From the NCBI GenBank assembly GCA_963970005.1, contig CAXAMN010028972.1:1-64000 (forward strand): DNA of 64,000 bases. The letters run 5' to 3'. This stretch comes from Durusdinium trenchii. Its lineage: Eukaryota > Sar > Dinophyceae > Suessiales > Symbiodiniaceae. The notes beneath the pieces were generated by a model, which was not told where the DNA came from, searched no databases, and saw nothing but the letters and a program-made list of their open reading frames with translations. Shown piece after piece: positions 31,531 to 42,000 of this stretch. The position numbers and the translations under genes were made by a program. Each line of letters opens with the position of its first letter. Position 1 is the stretch's first letter.

Positions 31531-31549
31531 GAAGAGGTTTTACAATCCA
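31531..31549 (+). repeat. target-site duplication, right copy
   Basis: Identical 19-bp copy of 20554-20572. Joining the flanks without the element gives ...ACAATCCA followed by AATCGATCAAATCGGGG as the empty site. Confidence 0.93.
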
Positions 31550-32275
31550 AATCGATCAAATCGGGGTCTCTATGGATCAAGAATCTGCATTAAAGGTAGG
31601 TTTTCTGTTGGCGGAGTGCATTCAAGCCGATCCACACCCTATCGCCGACTCCTCCGCCTGCACTGAAAGCTCAACACCAGCCTGGGGCAAGTGCTCAGCT
31701 TGTTATCTCGAGTTTCTTCCAACGAGGTGGTTGCTTTACTTCAGATTGTGCCACCTACTATGAACTACAACATAAAGACATATATCGACAGCATCTGTTC
31801 AACGAACGGCAAACTACAAGTACAGGGCAGCTGTATACAGTGATTACAGGACATTGTCTGCTGTTCCATGTGCCCTTTGAGCGAAACCAACAATGTGAAG
31901 CAAGCAATAGCAACGCAAACAAACACTTGTGTGTGGGATGTGAATCATGCATAAAACACCAATCCCTTGTGAACCAAACACAACTATTGGAACTTCTTCT
32001 TGGGGACCCTTGCGCAAGTACAACCCCTATTTGCGTCTCAACCAATCCAATCGGATGACCACTCAAGTCTTTGGGGTTAGCCTGTACTGTCATACAAATA
32101 CAACAGAACTGTAAAAACTAGTTTCAAGACTGTATCTCATACACCGTCATACACCTCAAAACTGTTATATATATATATAGTTTCAAGACATGTTATAGAT
32201 TAGGGTAACCATCAATAACCTGTTTCAATAGTTGGAGCTTTGAGGACTGTACCGGACAAAAACTGTGACTCAATA

Positions 32276-32400
32276 AGACGGTTGATGCATACAACCCGCG
32301 GATCCAGGATGTTTTTACATCTCCCCAGGCGTGTTGTTTTCTCTTTTTTATGATGTTTTATTCATTGTTATTCATCAACAGTCATCAACAGTCTACATGA
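32276..32400. repeat. dispersed motif in inverted pair
   Basis: AAGACGGTTGATGCATACAACC at the left matches the family motif on plus. ATCAACAGTCTACATGA at 32384-32400 matches it on minus. The inverted arrangement about 125 bp across suggests that these are terminal inverted repeats of a small non-autonomous element. Confidence 0.45.
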
Positions 32401-32815
32401 TCACTCATGATCTTGTCATATCAATTGCACTCTTTCCACCGGGTGATCGATGACCCGGGAGATGAAGCACCGCACGAACCGGAACCGCGGGAAGCGTCGC
32501 CTGCCAGTCTTCGGGATCCTCACTCTGTGGGCGACGGGCCGCCTCGGAGGCGACAGGCCGGTGCCAATCAGCCAACAGAAAAACAGGAGGTTAGTGCCAA
32601 CATGTGCCAATAAAACGTGAGGACATTCCAATGTATCGTTTCGGTCATTTCATGTCATTGACGCAAAGTCATTTGTTGGCCAACACAGGCATTTAATTGA
32701 AGATTTCGGGACATGCAGGCTAGGCTGATGAATGGCGCAAAAGGATGGTGACCGGTATCTACAGTATAAGTTTATAAAAAAAACTTTCATATGGTAAGGC
32801 CAGAATCCGTGATTT

Positions 32816-33066
32816 TTGAAAAAAAAAAGTCAAAAAATAAGTTTAAAAAAAGTCAACCATAGACCACAGCTCGAAAAAATCAAAAAAAGTCCAAAAAAGT
32901 CGAAAAAATGTGAACAACAAGTCAAAAGTGCGGCTTTTGTCCTTAACGGATTACTGGAGTCAAGATTTTTTTTTTTAAACCTCTGAAATTTTATGATTTG
33001 ATTTTTTTTTGACTTTGACTTTTGGGATTGACTTTTTTATACTTGTTTTTTGACATTTGTTTTTAA
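32816..33066. repeat. AT-rich hairpin with GTC-spaced arms
   Basis: The left arm (32816-32930) is a series of A-runs punctuated by GTC (AAAAAAGTCAAAAA, AAAAAAAGTCC, AAAAAAGTCG). The right arm (32967-33066) is its complement (TTTTTTTTGACTTTGACTTT, GACTTTTTT, TTTTTTGACA). The two arms can pair imperfectly over about 100 bp around a loop of about 40 bp. This could be a MITE or a structural element. Confidence 0.65.
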
Positions 33067-34645
33067 TTTGGAAAACAGGCTCTTTCCAATGAACTTTTTT
33101 TTAATAAGTATAGGTGGTGGCTGGTGGCTGGTCGATTCAGGCGAGTAAAACGCGTGCGTTCAAGAAAACAATGATCAGGATCAGTCATGAAAAGGCGCAA
33201 GAAGGATAGGATCATCAATCATGAAATAGAATCCTATTGCACCTGCCCTTGCCAGGCCTGCAAGAAGAAAAGAAGAAAGCTCGTCACCATGCGCAAGCCT
33301 GCCCCATCCAAGCTAACCACCCACCCTTGAACTGCCTTGGCCTTGGCGCGATCTGCCACGCGCTTTCGCGCCTTTGCCTCAAGGCAGAATTCTCTGGAAT
33401 CTTGGGAGCAAACATGGACTTGAAACAACCGAGTCCTACAAATTCTCTGGGACTCCAACACTGGACTTAACTTAATGGTTTGGGCAAACACAATATATAC
33501 GACGTGTTTTTTGATAATGGTTTTACATGGCTTTACACACCAACTTGGAGGGAATATTGATCAACAGTCTACATATTCCGCAAAAACTCAACCACCGTGC
33601 GCCGATGTCGCCACATCTCAAAGGGCACCAGTTTGCAACAGCTTCGGATCTTTGAAATGGCCAGTCTCCCAGAGGGCAAAAAGGTACACTCCCTGGAATG
33701 ATCCTGCAAGTGGAGTGAAAACCACCGGTTTGTTGTATTCGGAATATATGGTCGTCCAAGGGACCATGTTACACTTCCATGATGTTTCCATTCCACAAAG
33801 AATCGTTCCCAACACGAGAGCTGAACTGAATGCACTCGTGGCCAACCTTTTCTGCCGACCCTTCAGGTGGCTTAAAGATTTGGTTATATACAGTGGGAAA
33901 GCACTTACCGGAGTGAAGCAATTTAATTTTTTAGGACATGCGTCACAGAGATATTCTGACAGTGGCAGAACAAAGCCTTCGAAGAGAAAGGGCCCCACAT
34001 CTCAATGGTCCAGGAAGACATACTATCCTATGTAATATAACATCTACAGTGACACCCAGGACCGCATCCCCAAGAAGAGGTGCACCCAAACGTGACTGTT
34101 AGGATGGGGAAACATGAGAAAACCCATCATCCAAGAACGGTTTTGCTGGTTGGTTCTCCACTGTTCCTGGGCAGGGGTAGGATTGAAACTTCACCCGCTT
34201 TTTCGATATGGTTCACTCTGCGAAGTCCGGTGTGGAGACTAGCGAGACACCCCGCCCCAATGGGTCAATCACTGATCCACTCGCCAGTAGTATAGCTACC
34301 AACTCATTCAGGATGTAAAATCGTTCAACACAGTAGTACCGAAGCATGTAGTGGGAGGCGACCGCTTTGACAGCCGCAAGTTGTCCCCACACACTGGGCT
34401 TGATTTTGGCACTTCCCATATTTCTTTGGAGGACTTCCTTATCCCCCAAAAAGCACCCAACAAAAACAGGAACTTGAAAGCACCCCTTGGGAGAGACTAC
34501 ACCGACCCGCGGCCATCTCACCATCGACTCCGACTACCCGGCGCGCACTGTGTGGGCGCCTCCGCTTCCAGTAGATCCTTGTCGTCGTCTCGCATCTGCG
34601 GCGGAGGCGTGGTCGTCAGGAACGGGCGGCGCAACGGTCGTGGAC

Positions 34646-34773
34646 CTGCGGAACGGTCGACGGTCGTCCGACGGACGCCTGGTTGTAGTTGTGGGCAATG
34701 TGCAAGGCATAGGTCACCGAGTATCCCACGAAGACCACCAAGGAGATCACCTCACAGCGGTCGACGTGTGCAC
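34646..34773 (-). CDS. candidate exon of an RND/Patched/Dispatched-like membrane protein
   Basis: The minus strand is open between an acceptor (CAGATGCAG|GTGCAC) and a donor (CCGCAG|GTCCAC); a GC donor at 34678 would give a shorter exon. The start of the exon reads CEVISLVVFVGYSVTYALHI followed by AHNYNQ. Members of the RND superfamily that includes Patched, Dispatched and related transporters have a transmembrane helix of the form I-S-L-x3-V-G-x-S-V-D-Y-x2-H-x-A-x2-Y. Here Thr stands in place of the conserved Asp, which in proton-coupled members takes part in transport. The identification rests on this one helix. Hydrophobic exon candidates upstream on the same strand (35691-35849, 36074-36230) could belong to the same gene. 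Confidence 0.45.
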
Positions 34774-35690
34774 CTGCATCTGATGACTCACCCGGCTCAC
34801 CCGTGGGGAAAGCTGCATGTCATGTCCCGAGTTTCCAGCAAATACCCCAAATTAAGGAAGATGATAGAACCTAATGACAAAATCGGCTAGCTACTCCGAG
34901 CGCAAACAGGAATTTCTGTAGATTGACGAGCCTGTGTTGAGTTCCCTGGGACCGGTGGCTCCTGCAAAATTCAGTAAAAATCCATGGAGCTGCGTCATGT
35001 GGCGCTGTGTGCATGTGGATATACATACATCATACATGCATGTATGACTGCATGTGTGTTAATCTATATAATAGAATTTTAAAGTCCACATCAGTATAAT
35101 CCCAAGTTTATCACTACTAAACCTGTGTTTCTATGTTGGTTTGGGTATCTGGGTCTGTGGAACCATTGGTAGCTCAATCCACACGGCATGAGAAACCAAT
35201 CTGCCTGGAGCTCCCCAACTGCCTTAAGGCAGTTGACGACACCGTTGGATCATGTTGGGTCCCTATTTCAATAAAGTAGCCATACTAGAATAAGATTAAC
35301 CAATCTCTATATAGTGTCTTCAATGGGTCGATTTTTGTGCGAGAATCAAGGGCAACTGTCAATCCACCGCCTGTTTTCCTGTTTGCGATTGCCAACGGCG
35401 ATTGCCTATGACCGCAATGCACTTAATTATTATGCAATACATGCAATTCCACCCCCCCCAAAAAAAAACATAAAACAATTTTGACTGGGATTTGGCCGAC
35501 GGGTCGCTTGAGACAAACCATGACGTCTGGACGGGACGTCCAGGCATTGTGGATGGACGACGTTTCACGCTCCTTGAACGTGATGTGCCCGATCTCTTGT
35601 TCATGAACTGTGATATTGTGTGAATCATATTGGTTATATAATGATTTTGTGTACCTCATTCATGTTCTTCTGTCTGTCACTTCTTCTCAC
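34774..35690. other. non-coding stretch
   Basis: No gene seen. If the minus-strand membrane-protein exons belong together, this is an intron. Confidence 0.4.
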
Positions 35691-35849
35691 ATAGCTTGCC
35701 CGAAGAGGAGCCTTCGGTGGCACCTTCCGTACCTATCGCCGAACGCACCAGTCGACCCGCCTCAATGGGACCGATGGCCAAGGCCATGATGCAAGTAATG
35801 AAGAATGCCAAGCCTCGCCACGCGACCAACCGAAACGCGGTCACCACTT
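35691..35849 (-). CDS. candidate exon with a transmembrane segment
   Basis: Minus-strand open island of 159 bp between an AAACAG acceptor and a GTGAGA donor-like site (a GC donor a few bases earlier is also possible). It reads VVTAFRLVAWRGLAFFITCI then MALAIGPIEAGRLVRSAIG and a Ser/Gly-rich end. The middle is hydrophobic enough for one membrane helix. Splice phase does not match the 36074-36230 candidate directly, so one boundary is wrong, another exon lies between, or they are unrelated. The family is uncertain. Confidence 0.33.
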
Positions 35850-36073
35850 CTGTTTGATCAATCATGGCCTGGCTCAAAAGTTTTGCTCTTCCACAAAACC
35901 CTGAGCTCAAACGGTCTCAAACTGCTGTCTCAGCTTCAAACAAAGTCAAAAAGTCCGCAAAACTCCCAAGCCTCAAACTCGCATGTCACATTCACCTGAC
36001 ACTATGGCTTCACCCAATTTCTCCACCTCAAATAAACCAAATCTGCCCATTCTTCACCTGTTTAACGGCTCAC

Positions 36074-36230
36074 CGGCGTCTTGCTCAGCAAAACGTCGCC
36101 TGTGATCACCACCAAGACCACTGAGGTCACGATCACCGCCAACCACAGGTCAAAGGTAAAGACCTGCCCGAGCCGAGCGAACGTCACAGCGAGCTGCGCG
36201 GCTTGCTGCGCCGGCCGCCCACGTCGTCCG
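36074..36230 (-). CDS. candidate exon with a transmembrane segment
   Basis: Minus-strand island of 157 bp ending at a canonical GTGAGC donor. It reads QLAVTFARLGQVFTFDLWLA then VIVTSVVLVVITGDVLLSKTP, a clear membrane helix flanked by polar residues. The 5' boundary is less certain. The frame is closed upstream by a TGA, and the acceptor is placed at TTGAAG. It may be an upstream exon of the RND-like gene at 34.7 kb, or of a channel. Confidence 0.38.
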
Positions 36231-36590
36231 CTTCAACGAAGCTCCGAAGTCGGCACCAATTCAGGTTGTTGCGGCGTCGTGCTCAGCACTCGAAGCTTGA
36301 CAAGAAGGTCGAGTTGCGCGCTCACGCGCTCACCGCGGTGCTTTTGGATGTTTTTGGTCGTTATATATAACCAGTGAGACAGAACCAATTGGTTGTGGCA
36401 CCAAGAATTAGCGACCCCATGTTTTGGGGGCATCCAAGTCCTATATTCTGTGAAATGAAATTGCTAACAAGCTGGCACTGCCCAGTTTGGGGTATCTACC
36501 ATGTCTGTGAAAAAGACGGAAACTTGATTACCTGGTCCATTTTCCAATGCGCAGCTTCTACACTTTTGAGGCCTCGCAGTTTGGAGATCC

Positions 36591-36660
36591 CATTGGATCC
36601 AGTTTCCGCTAGTTAGCTGGTAACCAGTGGTTTCGACCAAAGCATAGACCGAACGAGGGC
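36591..36660 (+). repeat. diverged relative of the 38.5-kb repeat
   Basis: Shares GGATCCAGTT, TAGCTGGTAACCAGTGGTT and following CAAAG...ACCNAACGA blocks with 38478-38552 in the same order and spacing. Two dispersed copies of one small element are the likely explanation. Confidence 0.65.
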
Positions 36661-37098
36661 TTGTACTCGTGGCTGCCTGGGCATGATCCCTTGGAAATGG
36701 TGCTGCAGTTTGCCCACTTCGCTTCACAAAACAGGCTGGGACCACGAAGACTCCTGCCCAGCCAGAGATTGTGGCGATGATGATTGTATCCTGCCAAAAC
36801 AAAAGCACTGGGTCAAGAAACCGTGAGGTGTGCTTCACCTCAAGCATATGTCATTCTAGCTACACGAAACGTTGATGCAATCATTTGCAATCTATAGATA
36901 CAGCAGCTGTGCGTTGTTCTGGTGGCAAGTATGCGCCAAAGTAGGCATCCAACAAATTCAAGAGCCTATGTGAGTGTACAAACTCCATCAACTCATTCTC
37001 TTAGATTCCAACTCCGAACTTTGGCAGGAGATCTCAGCCATATCAAACATGATACACCCCGGAAGATTAACATGGAACTTGGGTCTCAAACACACCGG

Positions 37099-37169
37099 GT
37101 GTGACAGCTCAGTGGGTGTGGTCCAATCCCGGTTCTGCCGGATCTGTTCGAGTCCAGGTCCTCCTTTTT
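37099..37169 (+). repeat. tRNA-derived SINE-like segment
   Basis: CAGCTCAGTGGGTGTGG at 37105-37121 matches the internal A box of tRNA genes (TRGCNNAGTGG type). GTTCGAGTCC at 37146-37155 matches the B box (GGTTCGANTCC). They start about 40 bp apart, as in tRNA genes, and TTTTT, a polymerase III terminator, follows at 37165-37169. The T stem cannot pair properly and no good acceptor stem forms, so it is not a working tRNA. A SINE head or tRNA relic is more likely. Confidence 0.38.
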
Positions 37170-38477
37170 GGATGTCTTGTGCTGTGTAGAACATGTCCTT
37201 TTTGCACTCAGTGGAATCATCATGGAAATGGAATTCACCACCTGGACCTATTGGTATAATGGTTATCCTTTCGGTCCCATGCCATTCACCTCCATGATAA
37301 ATGAACGTGTAAATGCATTCATTCTTGTGCATTTGGATGTCCATTTCTCTTAGAAAAACGGTTTGTCGGCAAGCCATGGCAAGCCTAGCTTCAGGGGCCA
37401 ACGACCAACAGAGTTGAGCCTTTATCCGGGCTCCCCGGCAATGGTGCTTCCGATGATGGCTCGTTCTGCTTCTGAACGAACCCAAATCTCGGCAGGCAGG
37501 CATCTGAGGAGAAGGGCCTATCCGAATCCTAGGAATTGGAACTTCCTATCCTGCAGGCGATTGGACCTGAACAACATCACTTGCCAGGAGTTCCAAAAGT
37601 CCGAATGCGGCACAGCTCTCGTGCGAACTCCATCCACCGAACTGGGTGGAGTCTAAAAGCCACCGAGCTGCGCATGCCGAACTCCACGTTACGGGAGAAC
37701 CGTCCGTGACATATGACCAAACTACTGCCCAGCAGATCAACAGTAGTTCCAACTCACCCTCACCCATCCGACCCGGTCACCGTCCCACACCATCGCCGTG
37801 TTTCTCGGGTCGTCCACACCGAGGCAGTGTGCCACGCCGCGTTGGCGGTCATGGACCTGGAGCGGCTTGGGCCCATCATAAGGGGATTGAACAGGAAGCC
37901 TTGGTAGGGAAGAGGTGGGATCCCAAGTCTGAACAACTACATGTCCCTTAAATTGGCACCAGGCGCCCAGGTTTTGGTACCCTTTAACATTCTATGGAAT
38001 TCTTATGTAATAGTATCTAATATCCTTAACAAGGATCCACAGGACTAGGACCCTTGTCAGAGGGCAGGAGTCTCCTGTCATATTGCCGTCTGGAGAGTCC
38101 AGCCATCTTCCAAGAAGAATGAACTTCTTCAGTCTGACAGATTTACAGATGCAAACTGAATTTGGTTATCATTGGCTATCATTGCTTCATGCTCATTCCA
38201 GGTGGGCTCTGGGAAGCTGCCCCAGAACGCCGACTTTTTGTATTTTTGTAGTTCCTCGGGAGTCTTGGGGACCAGCACAAGTAAGCTATGGCTCGATCAA
38301 CGACATGCTGATTGAAGCTCCAGTACTTGGGCTAAAGCCTGCCAAAGGCCTGACGAAAGACCCACTACCAAGAATTCTTCAAGGAGGGCAAAGCAATTGC
38401 GGTCTGCTGGAGGTCTCTGATGCGTTAGGTGCAATCGACATCCAGAACATGCCGAGCAAATCTCCCGTCCGTAAAGC

Positions 38478-38604
38478 CCAGTGGATCCAGTTACCACTAT
38501 TATAGCTGGTAACCAGTGGTTCCAAAGAATACAAGGACAAACCAAACGAAGCCTGGTTCTTTATATATGTTCCTAGATATATAGTGGTAACTGGAATCCA
38601 CTGG
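38478..38604. repeat. MITE-like inverted repeat
   Basis: CCAGTGGATCCAGTTACCAC at 38478-38497 recurs inverted at 38585-38604, differing by one inserted base (CCAGTGGATTCCAGTTACCAC when reverse-complemented), and both are followed inward by TAT-rich sequence. The arms are about 27 bp and the whole is 127 bp. No duplicated target site is clear. It can fold as a stem-loop. Confidence 0.7.
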
Positions 38605-38884
38605 GAAGCACGTGTTTGCCAGATTGATCGACGTCTTTGTAAGGATCCGCCTTTCAACCACACCAGTCAGTCAGCCTTCGCGGTGACCATCAACAGTTCT
38701 GTCTCACAGCAGCTAGGATATATACCTTCTCTCATTGCCGTCTTCACAGAAGGCAAACGCAAAGACTCCATCTATAGTCAAGATATGATACCTACTCATA
38801 GCAAAATGTACTCACCATACTCACCTATTCCCTATTATATATATATATATATATGTTGGCCTCACATCTTTTCACATCCACTAC

Positions 38885-39056
38885 AGATTCCTTCCCCGTG
38901 AAAGGTGCCCTGGGTGCCCCGTGCGCTTGGGCGTTCTTCGCCTCCACGAAGGCATCCCACCGATACATGAACTCCAAACCCTGCACATGCCGAGGGAGCG
39001 TGGGATTGACCGCGGCGTGGAGAGAAGACACGTAGAACGAAGGGGGTGTTGGACAG
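38885..39056 (-). CDS. candidate exon, product unknown
   Basis: Minus-strand island of 172 bp between an acceptor (CCACCGCCAG) and a GTAGTG donor-like site. It reads SFYVSSLHAAVNPTLPRHVQ, then GLEFMYRWDAFVEAKNAQAH and GAPRAPFTG. The mixture of aromatic and charged residues without a stop supports coding. A second frame is also open at the left, so the phase is less sure there. The family is not recognised. Confidence 0.4.
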
Positions 39057-42000
39057 CTGGCGGTGGGAAAAGAACGCGACCGTGTGGGGGAACGGATGGG
39101 AGGTGCTGAACAGCGGGATGTGCGGAGCGCCATGCTAAGCCTATCGTTGTGGCGGACGCCCGTGCCACCGTTGTTGAGGAACAAACTTCTTTCGTGAAAG
39201 CATGAAGGTCTTGGGAAGGATTCGTATGCGCGTTTGTTATTACCTTCTCCAACTACTACACGTATTCCAACAACCCGTGAATAAATTCAATGGACAACCG
39301 TTGTTGTGCCAAGGATTTTACACTATACACAACCAGGTGAACAATTTTGGTCATGGTCTTGGAAGGCTAGGAAAATGTGTTCTTTCACTTTGTGAATACC
39401 TTCCGACCCCGTGTTTCTGATACCGACCGACCCCGGAGTTCCAACCGTTCGCCTCACTCGAGGGCACCGTGGCCGGCACCTGGGGAGGCCAGGTACGCTC
39501 CGCGCGCGCGATCCCAAAACAGATCAACATGTGAAGCTTTTTGGGAACTTGCATGGATCTATGTGAACTGCCTCGCCGGTTTTCCTGAAAGATAAAGGTC
39601 GGTTAGTCCGTTATAGGTGTCACCAATCCCCCCGCACGGCTTATATCAACTTTTTCTGCGTAGGATATTAATAATATATTTAATAAATTTAACTATATCC
39701 GTTCACATTCCCCAGGAGGGGTCGTGCAGGACTATATGATATCAACATATATCAACTATATTTAACTAAATTACTTAAATTACTGGACTTGCTTGGTACA
39801 CCACCATCCCAGCTCGACCAGTGGGCAGTGACGGTCAGGTGTCACAGCCGGGTGCCGAACGTTCACGTAGAACTGCAGCTTGCAGGCGATGACCCTCAGC
39901 CAAGGACTGCCGTGGGAGTGTGGTTTTTGTCGACCAAATGCTTGGGCTCAAATGTTTAGAAGAAGTGACAGCGTGTCTACAGCCAAGAAAGATCAAGAAA
40001 GGAAGTTTAGAGCCTGCCTCATTAGCCCATGGTTCCTGTCGCCTTTCGCAAAAACACCCAAACCTCCCACAACTTTCGCAGAGAGCTGTGCTGCGCTGGT
40101 ATGCTACCGATGGTCCTAAAATGTCCTGGTCTGTGAGGTCAGACCCTCATTTACATGAAGTGTTATTTTCTTTAATGAATAAACAGTCACTCAAACTCTC
40201 CAATCTGACCCATCAACAAAAACATGCCAAAACATGACCTTGGTGTGCTTGGTGGCAGATTGTGGAAGGTCTTCTTCCCAAAACCGCAGCCCTGATTTCC
40301 AAGTCTGACCATCGTTTCGGGTCGGAAACCCCTCCTGCATGATGTCGGGTCAAACAACTTGTGCCAAAAGCAAACACCATCTCCACGGATGCCTTCATTC
40401 AGAGGTTTGGCTGCTCCTTGGACAATTGCTCACTATTTACATGGGATATACTGATCCTATACTACTGAATCCTTGCCTTTTTGAACCTATGGAAATGTCG
40501 TCCAGAGTATTGCTAACAACAACAGTGAAAGATCTCTGTGGAATTTGACCACCACATGGTCTCAGCTCAACGCCAAAACCCAACAAACACCCGAAACCAA
40601 AACCCAAAACAAAACAACATGTTCAGTGCTGCTATTTTGAAGCATGAATCTTTTTGCCAACTTCCCTGCAAACTTCCCTGCAAAATGGCCAAGTCACGGA
40701 TGTATACGAGTTGTAGATGTAGGAAAGTCCGAGATTTCACACTGGATGAAAAGCCCGAAAGAACAAAGTAAATGACGATCATTTTGACAACGAAATCCAA
40801 GGAATCACGATGTTTCAACCACCTCAAACGGTGACTGTTCAACCCAAGAAATCCCAAGGAATTGGACTTCGCACCGAGGGACCAGGTGGGAAAGGTACGT
40901 CACTGGGTTACCTGAAGTGAACTGCACATCCCAAGTCCAGAAGGAAACGGATTGTTAAACAAAGAAACCGCGGTATGTTTTACATGTGAAACACATTTCA
41001 TTTCTGCCATGACTCTTCTATTCCGCATTACGTGAGCAGCTTGCGTGGAAGGAATGAAGAGAAGCTCCGACTCGCAGCGACATGGTCTCTGAAATCCCAC
41101 ATGTCTTCCGGTGCCAGGCCGGGCGTCTTTCGGTTCTCGAACCAGAGATGCGACTGCGCCTGATGCGACCACACGAAGAAAAGAGATTGGGAGGACTTGC
41201 ATGCAAGTTCACAGGAGGGTTTAAACATGCTTAATTAAACTCGTCAAGAGCTTGATATCCACATATCCAATAAAGGATGAATAACTTCGCGCCAAGAGAG
41301 TGAAGTCGGCCAGGAATGAAATCGAGATCACACATTCCCGGGCACTCAGATTCAGATCCACCACTGCTACAAGCATCGCTGGGCAAATCAAGGCGTTCGC
41401 AAGCGGCAGAAGCCTGGCGACTATTTGTGCCACCGGTTTTGGGCCTCCGTGTAACCGGAGGCTCAGCGCTCTCAGTGCTGTGTAGGTATATAATGTCAAG
41501 TGCTGTCGTCGGCAGTCCACTCCAGCTGCAGGCTTTGGAGGCTTCCCTTCAGCTCAAAGGTTTCTCAGGCGGGGGAGCATCTTCACCCCATCTGCACCCT
41601 CACGCTCCTTGTTTAAGGCATGGGAGAGGCTTATGTAGGTGCAAAGGACCCTTATTGCACACGCGGCTCGAGCAGATTGTGCGGTCGGCGGTGCTGCGTT
41701 TGAGGGAGTGTCGGATTCGATCCAGCAGCTCCGACCATTGCCGCTCATCTTGGTCAGTCCTGCAGGGTATCCGCAATGCTGGGGGTCAATGGTGATGATC
41801 TCCGGAGGAACTGACGGACTATAGAGTATAGTATGCAATATTCTTATCTGTGCTTGCTGAATGGCAGTCCAAATGTGCTCGGCCATGACTGAGTCGATCG
41901 ACAATCGGCGTGCCAGGGATCATTTCTCTGGGAATCTCTTGTTTTTTGTCAGTGTGTGCACCTGGAAAATCAAGCACCTGTTCTGGCTTAGTGAGTAAAC

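Larger units (their letters stand above)
31550..34645. other. repeat-containing stretch without a supported gene
   Basis: Holds dispersed-motif pieces (32276-32400 and 33559-33574) and the AT-rich hairpin (32816-33066). A GC-rich island at 32440-32560 is open on both strands; the minus reading SEDPEDWQATLPAVPVRAVL looks protein-like but the strand is not settled. The plus frame 33475-34035 (186 codons) is uninterrupted but shows no domain or consistent coding signal. A possible small minus-strand exon (MRDDDKDLLEAEAPTQCAP) lies at about 34550-34607 after CCTCCGCCGCAG. Confidence 0.4.
36231..38884. other. repeat-containing stretch
   Basis: Contains the SINE-like segment (37099-37169), the MITE-like inverted repeat and its relative (38478-38604, 36591-36660), and a weak plus-strand coding-like island at about 37755-37895 (reading EAVCHAALAVMDLERLGPII) that I could not bound with splice sites. 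An AT dinucleotide tract lies at about 38836-38855. Confidence 0.4.

Noticed and set aside
33475-34035. 186-codon plus frame
   Set aside because: Open by length, but no domain, no splice context and no composition bias distinguishing it from background.
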